Assembly: GCF_910592395.1 (NCBI RefSeq)
Contig: NC_088323.1
Location: forward strand, 10,589,501-10,653,500
DNA: 64,000 nucleotides
Direction of reading: 5' to 3'
DNA from: Lineus longissimus
Taxonomy: Eukaryota > Nemertea > Pilidiophora > Heteronemertea > Lineidae
Below the pieces are notes generated by a model that searched no databases, had not been told where the DNA came from, and worked only from the letters and a program-made list of their open reading frames with translations. This document shows, one piece after another, positions 22,505 through 35,082 of this stretch. The position numbers were made by a program, and so were the translations under genes. The first letter of the stretch is position 1. Each line of letters starts with the position of its first letter.

Positions 22505-22945
22505 GATATGTTGTCCTCTGTGACTGTTGTCTCATCTCTCGGAATAACAAGACCCCAAGCTGGATGAGACACCTACATCCTCTGCATATAAAAGATAGGT
22601 TGTGACATAATGTCCTCTGTGACTGTTGTCTCATCTCTCTTAATAACAAGGCCTCAAGCGGGATGAGACAACTACATCCCTTGCCTATGATAATAAAGGT
22701 TGTGACATGTCCTTGGTGACTGTTGTCTCAACTTCACTCCCGGAATTACAAGACCCCAAGCTGGATGAGACACCCGTTGTCCTGCCTATGATATCATAGG
22801 TTGTGACCTGTCGATTTTTGCAACTAACTGTCTCATCTTGGTAGGCCTACAATAGGACACATTTGTCCTGCCTATATTTTCTATAGGTTAAGACCTGTTC
22901 TTTGCGACTATTTGTCTCATTTGTGTACAACAAGGCACCAATCTT
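22505..22945. repeat. Imperfect minisatellite, ~85-105 bp period, about five copies
   Basis: The phrase gactgttgtctca and its variants occur at about 22521, 22620, 22717, 22822 and 22906. Copies also share caaga(c)ccccaagc-ggatgagaca and a small palindrome of the type cctatgatatcatagg followed by ttgtgac. Subterminal tandem repeats near one end of a DNA transposon can be transposase-binding or merely expandable sequence. Here they lie only inside the 20401-23392 element. Confidence 0.75.
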
Positions 22946-23392
22946 TCATACCACAACGTAAGTAATGGGCATGGCATTTTCAAATGACGACCATTCTTCA
23001 CAACGAATAACGAAGTAGGCCCTTTTAAAATGCCTTTTATTTGTCTTTGCCTGAGTGCAAACCTAATCTAATCACAGCCATTCAAAGCTATGTTATATGC
23101 AGAATATTAAAATGCTTTTTACAGAAGAATTTGGGCTGAAACATAATAGAGGTGCAAACAAGAAAAACTCCATTAAAGTCATCTTTTATACACTACACAG
23201 TGCAGGCCCAAGCCTATCCAAGATGGCAGCCGGAATATAATACACAAAGCTTGGTTCAGGTCAAGTTGGTTCTAATAATAGGGTTGTTTATTGAGATAGC
23301 AATTAACACCTTCATGCCAGCACCTCCCTAAAAAGCGGCGTCTGGTGCCGTCTGATTAGACTTTCGTTTCTATTCTAGCTGAAACAGCTGTG

Positions 23393-23905
23393 TTATGGCT
23401 GCAACATCAGACTAACTGACGGGGAATCTACTGAAGATCCTGAGTAGTCTTCTTCAAGACAGAAGAGTAATCCAATGGTTACCAGCTCACGTAGGAGTAC
23501 CAGCAAATGGACGGGCAGATCAATTGGGGAAGGAAGCTAGCCAGCAGCAGCAAACAAAAACCGCTTGGAATCATTCCCACTGGGAATCATTACTCAAGAC
23601 GAAGCTGAAAAACCAATGGGGAGACGACACTGATGGGAATCGGTAATGGAAAGACAGCATCCACCAACTTGACAGAAAAGGCCAAGTCTCCATCCACCGA
23701 CTCCGTACAGGGCACTGCAAACTCCACCAGCACCTGAAGAGACTTATGCTTCCTGCGAATGTGGACTCGGCGACCAAACGCCAAGGCACATTCTGCAGGA
23801 CTGACCCTTGATGAAAAGAAGACAGGAATTTTGGCCGGAGCCATTGTCACTGAAGACAAAGCTAAAGGCAACAGCCGAATACCTGCTACAGTATGGTGCT
23901 GTCAC
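23393..23905 (+). mobile_element. RNase H LINE 3' fragment R2, part after the insertion
   Basis: Resumes with TTAT and ggctgcaacatcag, then the end of RNase H (LLQDRRVIQWLPAHVGVPANG-type reading across frames) and the C-terminal Cys segment around 23660-23880. The extra ttggaatcattcccactggg near 23563 is a small local duplication of ggaatcatt absent from R4. Confidence 0.75.
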
Positions 23906-25371
23906 TTTCATGTCAACGGGTTAACAATGTAATTGTTTCTTTTATCAAACTTGCATTGTCTTATTCAAGTGAACCGTACCCCCAATCTAGCAAAGGACAA
24001 CACTTCTTCATAATAGTCTGGTAAAACATACATCACATATGATGTGTCATATGATTGTCACTAAGACAAAGGCGGCAGCGCCTGCAAGCACTCGGCTCGC
24101 GAATATTGATATGTGCATACCAACGTCGATACGCTATTCAGTAGACACACGTCTATACAGATGGCTCATCTCAGAATGCAGTTAGCAATGGAGGAAGTGA
24201 TCAAACTCCAAGACAGAAGCTCCCACTCCATATCCGTACCATCTGGCATTCTCTCCTCAAACTACAGAGCTGAGATGCAAGCACTAACCTCAGCCACTGA
24301 CTATCTGATCATCACCCAAGAAGATGTAGGAGACAATCTCGTCTTGCTGACCGACACTGTCCGCATTACAGGCCCGCATTACAGGCCCAACATCAGACCA
24401 ACTGACGGGGAATCTACTGAAGATCCTGAGTAGTCTTCTTCAAGACAGAAGAGTAATCCAATGGTTACCAGCTCACGTAGGAGTACCAGCAAATGGACGG
24501 GCAGATCAATTGGGGAAGGAAGCTAGCCAGCAGCAGCAAACAAAAACCGCTTGGAATCATTCCCACTGGGAATCATTACTCAAGACGAAGCTGAAAAACC
24601 AATGGGGAGACGACACTGATGGGAATCGGTAATGGAAAGACAGCATCCACCAACTTGACAGAAAAGGCCAAGTCTCCATCCACCGACTCCGTACAGGGCA
24701 CTGCAAACTCCACCAGCACCTGAAGAGACTTAGGCTTCCTGCGAATGTGGACTCGGCGACCAAACGCCAAGGCACATTCTGCAGGACTGACCCTTGATGA
24801 AAAGAAGACAGGAATTTTGGCCGGAGCCATTGTCACTGAAGACAAAGCTAAAGGCAACAGCCGAATACCTGCTACAGTATGGTGCTGTCACTTTCATGTC
24901 AACGGGTTAACAATGTAATTGTTTCTTTTATCAAACTTGCATTGTCTTATTCAAGTGAACCGTACCCCCAATCTAGCAAAGGACAACACTTCTTCATAAT
25001 AGTCTGGTAAAACATACATCACATATGATGTGTCATATGATTGTCACTAAGACAAAGGCGGCAGCGCCTGCAAGCACTCGGCTCGCGAATATTGATATGT
25101 GCATACCAACGTCGATACGCTATTCAGTAGACACACGTCTATACAGATGGCTCATCTCAGAATGCAGTTAGCAATGGAGGAAGTGATCAAACTCCAAGAC
25201 AGAAGCTCCCACTCCATATCCGTACCATCTGGCATTCTCTCCTCAAACTACAGAGCTGAGATGCAAGCACTAACCTCAGCCACTGACTATCTGATCATCA
25301 CCCAAGAAGATGTAGGAGACAATCTCGTCTTGCTGACCGACACTGTCCGCATTACAGGCCCTTATGGCTGC
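23403..25371 (+). repeat. 986-bp near-identical direct tandem duplication of a LINE unit
   Basis: Sequence from aacatcagac at 23403 matches that from 24389 at an offset of 986 bp, continuing to about 25371. I saw only a few differences, such as gacttatgc versus gacttaggc and the short repeated gcccgcattacag at the first junction near 24366-24382. Both copies share the same damaged positions, so the duplication postdates the decay. Confidence 0.88.
23906..24888 (+). mobile_element. RNase H LINE 3' fragment, right copy R3
   Basis: The frame 24113-24433 reads NYRAEMQALTSATDYLII and DNLVLLTDTVRI, holding the second and third acidic catalytic positions of RNase H. The first (TDGSS) lies in a shifted frame upstream. 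The C-terminal Cys segment follows at about 24650-24860. This is part of the 986-bp tandem duplication. Confidence 0.75.
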
Positions 25372-25838
25372 AACATCAGACCAACTGACGGGGAATCTAC
25401 TGAAGATCCTGAGTAGTCTTCTTCAAGACAGAAGAGTAGTCCTTCAATGGATACCAGCTCACGTAGGAGTACCAGGAAATGGATGGGCAGATCAATTAGC
25501 AAAGGAAGCTAGCAAGCAGCACCAAACAAAAACCACGGCGAATCAAAAACATTACTCAAGGCGAAGCTGAAAACACCAATGGAGAGACGACACTGATGGG
25601 AATCAGATTTGGAAAGACAGCACCCACCAACTTGACAGAAAGGCCAAGTCTCCATCTATCGACTCCATACAGGGCACTGCAAACTCTGAAGACACTTGGG
25701 CTCCATCCAACTGCTTCCTGCAAATGTGGACTCGGCGACCAAACGCCAAGGAACATTCTAAAGGACTGTCCCTTGATGAAAAGAAGACAATTTTGGCCGG
25801 AGCCATTGTCACTGAAGACAAAGCTATGGGAACATAGG
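24889..25838 (+). mobile_element. RNase H LINE 3' fragment, right copy R4 adjoining the satellite
   Basis: The frame 25364-25570 gives LQWIPAHVGVPGNGWADQLA, holding the RNase H His33 and final Asp43 region; the usual Glu of GNExAD is Gly here. The frame around 25650-25810 gives LKTLGLHPTASCKCGLGDQ and a distal DCPLMK, the Cys motif. The copy ends within gacaaagctatgggaacat at about 25838 and switches abruptly to satellite (aggatgttggttatgac). The left arm switches at a different point of the unit. Confidence 0.8.
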
Positions 25839-28540
25839 ATGTTGGTTATGACTTTTGAACACCGCATTCTTAAGTGCAAGAAAATATAAAGCAAAGAAAT
25901 TTGACTCTCATTGGAAAGACAATAATTATAAAATCGTGATTATTGATTGATATTGATAAAAATATTGATTTAGACATTTTGATACAGTCGAACTGTGATT
26001 TAATTAGCTTTAAACTGAAAGGTATTCCTTCTCAAAAAACATATTTATGGAACAATAAATGAATCAAAATTAATCAAAGAATGATCTTTTATAAACATTG
26101 GAAGAAAGTAGGGATAAATTATATTTCAGATTTACTAAGACCAGACAAAACAGTGATACCTTTTGAATCCTTTTGAATCAGTAGGACCGAATGGTTTAAA
26201 TGGAGAGGGTTAATGGATGTTATTATAAATAAGATTTGGGGTTATAATTTTAACACTGATAACAATAATGTATTCATGGTACAGGATGTTGGTTATGACT
26301 TTTGAACACCGCATTCTTAAGTGCAAAAAAATATAAAGCAAAGAAATTTGACTCTCATTGGAAATACAATAATTATAAAATCGTGATTATTGATTGATAT
26401 TGATAAAAATATTGATTTAGACATTTTGATGCAGTCGAACTGTGATTTTATCAGTTAGCTTTAAACTTAAAGGTAATCCTTTTCAAAAAACATATTTATG
26501 GAACAATAAATTAATCAAAATTAATCAAAGAATGATCTTTTATAAACATTGGAAGAAAGTAGGGATAAATTATATTTCAGATACCTTTTGAATCACTGGG
26601 ACCGAATGGTTAAAATGGAGAGGGTTAATGGATGTTATTATAAATAAGATTTGGAGTTATAATTTTAACACTGATAACAATAATGTATTCATGGTACTGG
26701 ATGTTGAATAGCGGATGTTGGTTATGACTTTTGAACACCGCATTCTTAAGTGCAAAAAAAAAGCAAAGAAATTTAACTCTCATTGGAAAGACAATGATTA
26801 TAAAATCGTGATTATTGATTAATATTGATAAAAATATTGATTTAGACATTTTGACACAGTCGAACTGTGATTTAATAAGCTTTAAACTTAAAGGTAATCC
26901 TTCTCAAAAAACATATTTATGGAACAATAAATCAATCAAAATTAATCAAAGAATGATCTTTTATAAACATTGGAAGAAAGTAGGGATAAATTATATTTCA
27001 GATTTACTGAGACCAGACAAAACAGTGATACCATTTGAATCACTGGGACTAAAAGCAACCGAATGGTTTAAATGGAGAGGGTTAATGGATGTTATTATAA
27101 ATAAAGATTTGGGGTTATAATTTTAACACTGATAACAATAATGTATTCATGGTACAGGATGTTGAATAACGGATGTTGGTTATGACTTTTGAACACCGCA
27201 TTCTTAAGTGCAAAAAAATATAAAGCAAAGAAATTTGACTCTCATTGGAAATACAATAATTATAAAATCGTGATTATTGATTGATATTGATAAAAATATT
27301 GATTTAGACATTTTGATACAGTCGAACTGTGATTTTATCAGTTAGCTTTAAACTTAAAGGTAATCCTTTTCAAAAAACATATTTATGGAACAATAAATTA
27401 ATCAAAATTAATCAAAGAATGATCTTTTATAAACATTGGAAGAAAGTAGGGATAAATTATATTTCAGATACCTTTTGAATCACTGGGACCGAATGGTTTA
27501 AATGGAGTGGGTTAATGGATGTTATTATAAATAAGATTTGGGGTTATAATTTTAACACTGATAACAATAATGTATTCATGGTACAGGATGTTGAATAACG
27601 GATGTTGGTTATGACTTTTGAACACCGCATTCTTAAGTGCAAAAAAATATAAAGCAAAGAAATTTGACTCTCATTGGAAAGACAATAATTATAAAATCGT
27701 GATTATTGATTGATATTGATAAAAATATTGATTTAGACATTTTGATACAGTCGAACTGTGATTTAATTAGCTTTAAACTTAAAGGTAATCCTTCTCAAAA
27801 AACATATTTATGGAACAATAAATTAATCAAAAGTAATCAAAGAATGATCATTTATAAACATTGGAAGAAAGAAGGGATAAATTATATTTCAGATTTACTA
27901 AGACCAGACGAAACAGTGATACCTTTTGAATCACTGGGACTAAAAGCAACCGAATGGTTTCAATGGAGAGGGTTAATGGATGTTATTATAAATAAAGATT
28001 TTGGGTTATAATTTTAACACTGATAACAATAATGTATTCATGGTACTGGATGTTGAATAGCTGATGTTGGTTATGACTTTTGAACACCGCATTCTTAAGT
28101 GCAAAAAAAAAAGCAAAGAAATTTAACTCTCATTGGAAAGACAATAATTATAAAATCGTGATTATTGATTAATATTGATAAAAATATTGATTTAGACATT
28201 TTGATACAGTCGAACTGTGATTTAATTAGCTTTAAACTTAAAGGTAATCCTTCTCAAAAAACATATTTATGGAACAATAAATCAATCAAAACTAATCAAA
28301 GAATGATCTTTTATAAACATTGGAAGAAAGTAGGGATAAATTATATTTCAGATTTACTAAGACCAGACAAAACAGTGATACCTTTTGAATCACTGGGACT
28401 AAAAGCAACCGAATGGTTTAAATGGAGAGGGTTAATGGATGTTATTATAAAATAAAGATTTGGGGTTATAATTTTAACACTGATAACAAATAATGTATTC
28501 ATGGTACTGGATGTTGAATAGCGGATGTTGGTTATGACTT

Positions 28541-31500
28541 TTGAACACCGCATTCTTAAGTGCCAAAAAAAAAGCAAAGAAATTTAACTCTCATTGGAAA
28601 GACAATAATTATAAAAATCGTGATTATTGATTAATATTGATAAAAATATTGATTTAGACATTTTGATACAGTCGAACTGTGATTTAATTAGCTTTAAACT
28701 TAAAGGTAATCCTTCTCAAAAAACATATTTATGGAACAATAAATCAATCAAAATTAATCAAAGAATGATCTTTTATAAACATTGGAAGAAAGTAGGGATA
28801 AATTATATTTCAGATTTACTAAGACCAGACAAAACAGTGATACCTTTTGAATCACTGGGACTAAAAGCAACCGAATGGTTTAAATGGAGAGGGTTAATGG
28901 ATGTTATTATAAAATACAGATTTGGGGTTATAATTTTAACACTGATAACAATAATGTATTCATGGTACTGGATGTTGAATAGCGGATGTTGGTTATGACT
29001 TTTGAACACCGCATTCTTAAGTGCAAAAAAATATAAAGCAAAGAAATTTGACTCTCATTGGAAAGACAATAATTATAAAATCGTGATTATTGATTGATAT
29101 TGATAAAAATATTGATTTAGACATTTTGATACAGTCGAACTGTGATTTAATTAGCTTTAAACTTAAAGGTAATCCTTCTCAAAAAACATATTTATTGAAC
29201 AATAAATCAATCAAAATTAATCAAAGAATGATCTTTTATAAACATTGGAAGAAAGTAGGGATAAATTATATTTCAGATTTACTGAGACCAGACAAAACAG
29301 TGATACCTTTTGAATCACTGGGACTAAAAGCAACCGAATGGTTTAAATGGAGAGGGTTAATGGATGTTATTATAAATAAAGATTTGGGATTATAATTTTA
29401 ACACTGATAACAATAATGTATTCATGGTACTGGATGTTGAATAGCGGATGTTGGTTATGACTTTTGAACACCGCATTCTTAAGTGCAAAAAAAGAAGCAA
29501 AGAAATTTGACTCATTGGAAAGACAATAATTATAAAATCGTGATTATTGATTAATATTGATAAAAATATTGATTTAGACATTTTGATACAGTCGAACTGT
29601 GATTTAATTAGCTTTAAACTTAAAGGTAATCCTTCTCAAAAAACACATTTATGGAACAATAAATCAATCAAAATTAATCAAAGAATGATCTTTTATAAAC
29701 ATTGGAAGAAAGTAGGGATAAATTATATTTCAGATTTACTAAGACCAGACAAAACAGTGATACCTTTTGAATCCTTTTGAATCAGTAGGACCGAATGGTT
29801 TAAATGGAGAGGGTTAATGGATGTTATTATAAATAAGATTTGGGGTTATAATTTTAACACTGATAACAATAATGTTTTCATGGCACAGGATGTTGGTTAT
29901 GACTTTTGAACACCGCATTCTTAAGTGCAAAAAATATAAAGCAAAGAAATTTGACTCTCATTGGAAATACAATAATTATAAAATCGTGATTATTGATTGA
30001 TATTGATAAAAATATTGATTTAGACATTTTGATACAGTCGAACTGTGATTTTATCAGTTAGCTTTAAACTTAAAGGTAATCCTTTTCAAAAAACATATTT
30101 ATGGAACAATAAATTAATCAAAATTAATCAAAGAATGATCTTTTATAAACATTGGAAGAAAGTAGGGATAAATTATATTTCAGATACCTTTTGAATCACT
30201 GGGACCGAATGGTTTAAATGGAGAGGGTTAATGGATGTTATTATAAATAAGATTTGGGGTTATAATTTTAACACTGATAACAATAATGTATTCATGGTAC
30301 AGGATGTTGAATAACGGATGTTGGTTATGACTTTTGAACACCGCATTCTTAAGTGCAAAAAAATATAAAGCAAAGAAATTTGACTCTCATTGGAAAGACA
30401 ATAAATATAAAATCGTTCATCATATCTCAATTCTTATACACTTGTGGAGCAATTGATTTTGTAATAGAAATACATGAAATAGAAAACCTATCGATTATTT
30501 CTGGTCAGGAAAAAAATACTGATTTAGACATTTTGATACAGTCGAACTGTGATTTAATTAGTTTTATAAACTTAAAGATAATCCTTCTCAAAGAACATAT
30601 TTATGGAACAATAAATTAATCAAAATTAATCAAAGAATGATCTTTTATAAACATTGGAAGAAAGTAGGGATAAATTATATTTCAGATTTACTAATACCAG
30701 ACAAAACAGTGATACCTTTTGAATCACTGGGACTAAAAGCAACCGAATGGTTTAAATGGAGTGGGTTAATGGATGTTATTATAAATAAAGATTTGGGGTT
30801 ATAATTTTAACACTGATAACAATAATGTATTCATGGTACTGGATGTTGAATAGCGGATGTTGGTTATGACTTTTGAACACCGCATTCTTAAGTGCAAAAA
30901 AAAAAGCAAAGAAATTTAACTCTCATTGGAAAGATAATAATTATAAAATCGTGATTATTGATTAATATTGATAAAAATATTGATTTAGACATTTTGATAC
31001 AGTCGAACTGTGATTTAATTAGCTTTAAACTTAAAGGTAATCCTTCTCAAAAAACATATTTATGGAACAATAAATCAATCAAAATTAATCAAAGAATGAT
31101 CTTTTATAAACATTGGAAGAAAGTAGGGATAAATTATATTTCAGATTTACTGAGACCAGACAAAACAGTGATACCTTTTGAATCACTGGGACTAAAAGCA
31201 ACCGAATGGTTTAAATGGAGAGGGTTAATGGATGTTATTATAAATAAAGATTTGGGATTATAATTTTAACACTGATAACAATAATGTATTCATGGTACTG
31301 GATGTTGAATAGCGGATGTTGGTTATGACTTTTGAACACCGCATTCTTAAGTGCAAAAAAAGAAGCAAAGAAATTTGACTCATTGGAAAGACAATAATTA
31401 TAAAATCGTGATTATTGATTAATATTGATAAAAATATTGATTTAGACATTTTGATACAGTCGAACTGTGATTTAATTAGCTTTAAACTTAAAGGTAATCC

Positions 31501-34500
31501 TTCTCAAAAAACACATTTATGGAACAATAAATCAATCAAAATTAATCAAAGAATGATCTTTTATAAACATTGGAAGAAAGTAGGGATAAATTATATTTCA
31601 GATTTACTAAGACCAGACAAAACAGTGATACCTTTTGAATCCTTTTGAATCAGTAGGACCGAATGGTTTAAATGGAGAGGGTTAATGGATGTTATTATAA
31701 ATAAGATTTGGGGTTATAATTTTAACACTGATAACAATAATGTTTTCATGGCACAGGATGTTGGTTATGACTTTTGAACACCGCATTCTTAAGTGCAAAA
31801 AAATATAAAGCAAAGAAATTTGACTCTCATTGGAAATACAATAATTATAAAATCGTGATTATTGATTGATATTGATAAAAATATTGATTTAGACATTTTG
31901 ATACAGTCGAACTGTGATTTTATCAGTTAGCTTTAAACTTAAAGGTAATCCTTTTCAAAAAACATATTTATGGAACAATAAATTAATCAAAATTAATCAA
32001 AGAATGATCTTTTATAAACATTGGAAGAAAGTAGGGATAAATTATATTTCAGATACCTTTTGAATCACTGGGACCGAATGGTTTAAATGGAGAGGGTTAA
32101 TGGATGTTATTATAAATAAGATTTGGGGTTATAATTTTAACACTGATAACAATAATGTATTCATGGTACAGGATGTTGAATAACGGATGTTGGTTATGAC
32201 TTTTGAACACCGCATTCTTAAGTGCAAAAAAATATAAAGCAAAGAAATTTGACTCTCATTGGAAAGACAATAAATATAAAATCGTTCATCATATCTCAAT
32301 TCTTATACACTTGTGGAGCAATTGATTTTGTAATAGAAATACATGAAATAGAAAACCTATCGATTATTTCTGGTCAGGAAAAAAATACTGATTTAGACAT
32401 TTTGATACAGTCGAACTGTGATTTAATTAGTTTTATAAACTTAAAGATAATCCTTCTCAAAGAACATATTTATGGAACAATAAATTAATCAAAATTAATC
32501 AAAGAATGATCTTTTATAAACATTGGAAGAAAGTAGGGATAAATTATATTTCAGATTTACTAATACCAGACAAAACAGTGATACCTTTTGAATCACTGGG
32601 ACTAAAAGCAACCGAATGGTTTAAATGGAGTGGGTTAATGGATGTTATTATAAATAAAGATTTGGGGTTATAATTTTAACACTGATAACAATAATGTATT
32701 CATGGTACTGGATGTTGAATAGCGGATGTTGGTTATGACTTTTGAACACCGCATTCTTAAGTGCAAAAAAAAAGCAAAGAAATTTAACTCTCATTGGAAA
32801 GATAATAATTATAAGATCGTGATTATTGATTAATATTGATAAAAATATTGATTTAGACATTTTGATACAGTCGAACTGTGATTTAATTAGCTTTAAACTT
32901 AAAGGTAATCCTTCTCAAAAAACATATTTATGGAACAATAAATCAATCAAAATTAATCAAAGAATGATCTTTTATAAACATTGGAAGAAAGTAGGGATAA
33001 ATTATATTTCAGATTTACTAAGACCAGACAAAACAGTGATACCTTTTGAATCACTGGGACTAAAAGCAACCGAATGGTTTAAATGGAGAGGGTTAATGGA
33101 TGTTATTATAAAATACAGATTTGGGGTTATAATTTTAACACTGATAACAATAATGTATTCATGGTACTGGATGTTGAATAGCGGATGTTGGTTATGACTT
33201 TTGAACACCGCATTCTTAAGTGCAAAAAAATATAAAGCAAAGAAATTTGACTCTCATTGGAAAGACAATAATTATAAAATCGTGATTATTGATTGATATT
33301 GATAAAAATATTGATTTAGACATTTTGATACAGTCGAACTGTGATTTAATTAGCTTTAAACTTAAAGGTAATCCTTCTCAAAAAACATATTTATTGAACA
33401 ATAAATCAATCAAAATTAATCAAAGAATGATCTTTTATAAACATTGGAAGAAAGTAGGGATAAATTATATTTCAGATTTACTGAGACCAGACAAAACAGT
33501 GATACCTTTTGAATCACTGGGACTAAAAGCAACCGAATGGTTTAAATGGAGAGGGTTAATGGATGTTATTATAAATAAAGATTTGGGATTATAATTTTAA
33601 CACTGATAACAATAATGTATTCATGGTACTGGATGTTGAATAGCGGATGTTGGTTATGACTTTTGAACACCGCATTCTTAAGTGCAAAAAAAGAAGCAAA
33701 GAAATTTGACTCATTGGAAAGACAATAATTATAAAATCGTGATTATTGATTAATATTGATAAAAATATTGATTTAGACATTTTGATACAGTCGAACTGTG
33801 ATTTAATTAGCTTTAAACTTAAAGGTAATCCTTCTCAAAAAACACATTTATGGAACAATAAATCAATCAAAATTAATCAAAGAATGATCTTTTATAAACA
33901 TTGGAAGAAAGTAGGGATAAATTATATTTCAGATTTACTAAGACCAGACAAAACAGTGATACCTTTTGAATCCTTTTGAATCAGTAGGACCGAATGGTTT
34001 AAATGGAGAGGGTTAATGGATGTTATTATAAATAAGATTTGGGGTTATAATTTTAACACTGATAACAATAATGTATTCATTGTACAGGATGTTGGTTATG
34101 ACTTTTGAACACCGCATTCTTAAGTGCAAAAAAATATAAAGCAAAGAAATTTGACTCTCATTGGAAATACAATAATTATAAAATCGTGATTATTGATTGA
34201 TATTGATAAAAATTTTGATTTAGACATTTTGATACAGTCGAACTGTGATTTTATCAGTTAGCTTTAAACTTAAAGGTAATCCTTTTCAAAAAACATATTT
34301 ATGGAACAATAAATTAATCAAAATTAATCAAAGAATGATCTTTTATAAACATTGGAAGAAAGTAGGGATAAATTATATTTCAGATACCTTTTGAATCACT
34401 GGGACCGAATGGTTTAAATGGAGAGGGTTAATGGATGTTATTATAAATAAGATTTGGGGTTATAATTTTAACACTGATAACAATAATGTATTCATGGTAC

Positions 34501-35082
34501 AGGATGTTGAATAACGGATGTTGGTTATGACTTTTGAACACCGCATTCTTAAGTGCAAAAAAATATAAAGCAAAGAAATTTGACTCTCATTGGAAAGACA
34601 ATAAATATAAAATCGTTCATCATATCTCAATTCTTATACACTTGTGGAGCAATTGATTATGTAATAGAAATACATGAAATAGAAAACCTATCGATTATTT
34701 CTGGTCAGGAAAAAAATACTGATTTAGACATTTTGATACAGTCGAACTGTGATTTAATTAGTTTTATAAACTTAAAGATAATCCTTCTCAAAGAACATAT
34801 TTATGGAACAATAAATTAATCAAAATTAATCAAAGAATGATCTTTTATAAACATTGGAAGAAAGTAGGGATAAATTATATTTCAGATTTACTAATACCAG
34901 ACAAAACAGTGATACCTTTTGAATCACTGGGACTAAAAGCAACCGAATGGTTTAAATGGAGTGGGTTAATGGATGTTATTATAAATAAAGATTTGGGGTT
35001 ATAATTTTAACACTGATAACAATAATGTATTCATGGTACTGGATGTTGAATAGCGGATGTTGGTTATGACTTTTGAACACCG
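28541..35082 (+). repeat. 4.2-kb higher-order duplication inside the right array
   Basis: The block 28541-30882 recurs at 32751-35082. Open frames at 28627, 29090, 29547 and 30353 have counterparts at 32826, 33289, 33746 and 34553, offsets of 4,199-4,200 bp. Inside it, a four-monomer unit (539, 459, 442 and 429 bp, total about 1,869 bp) is also repeated (29547 to 31415, 30353 to 32222). Copies differ at isolated bases, for example gcaattgattttg versus gcaattgattatg. Confidence 0.85.
28627..28998 (+). pseudogene. 123-aa open monomer frame with shifted tail
   Basis: Reads MINIDKNIDLDILIQSNCDL then the YKHWKKVGINYISDLL segment. At the C-terminus an extra base (ataaaatacag) throws it into a hydrophobic tail (LTLITIMYSWYWMLNSGCWL). 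An identical frame lies at 32826-33197. The tail is a frameshift product, not a membrane anchor. Confidence 0.5.

Larger units (their letters stand above)
20401..23392. mobile_element. 2,992-bp DNA transposon with 17-bp perfect TIRs and TTAT duplication
   Basis: The left end CACAGCTGTTTCAGCTA is the exact reverse complement of the right end at 23376-23392. The element sits inside LINE copy R2 with a 4-bp TTAT duplication. No transposase is recognised inside, so it is probably non-autonomous. It carries a degraded multi-exon gene fragment (20902-22323) and a tandem minisatellite (22505-22945). A 4-bp duplication with CAC ends recalls Chapaev-type elements, and Academ elements also make 3-4 bp duplications, so the superfamily stays open. 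Confidence 0.88.

Noticed and set aside
28627-28998. Possible membrane protein because of a hydrophobic C-terminus
   Set aside because: The tail arises from a one-base change of frame relative to intact monomers.
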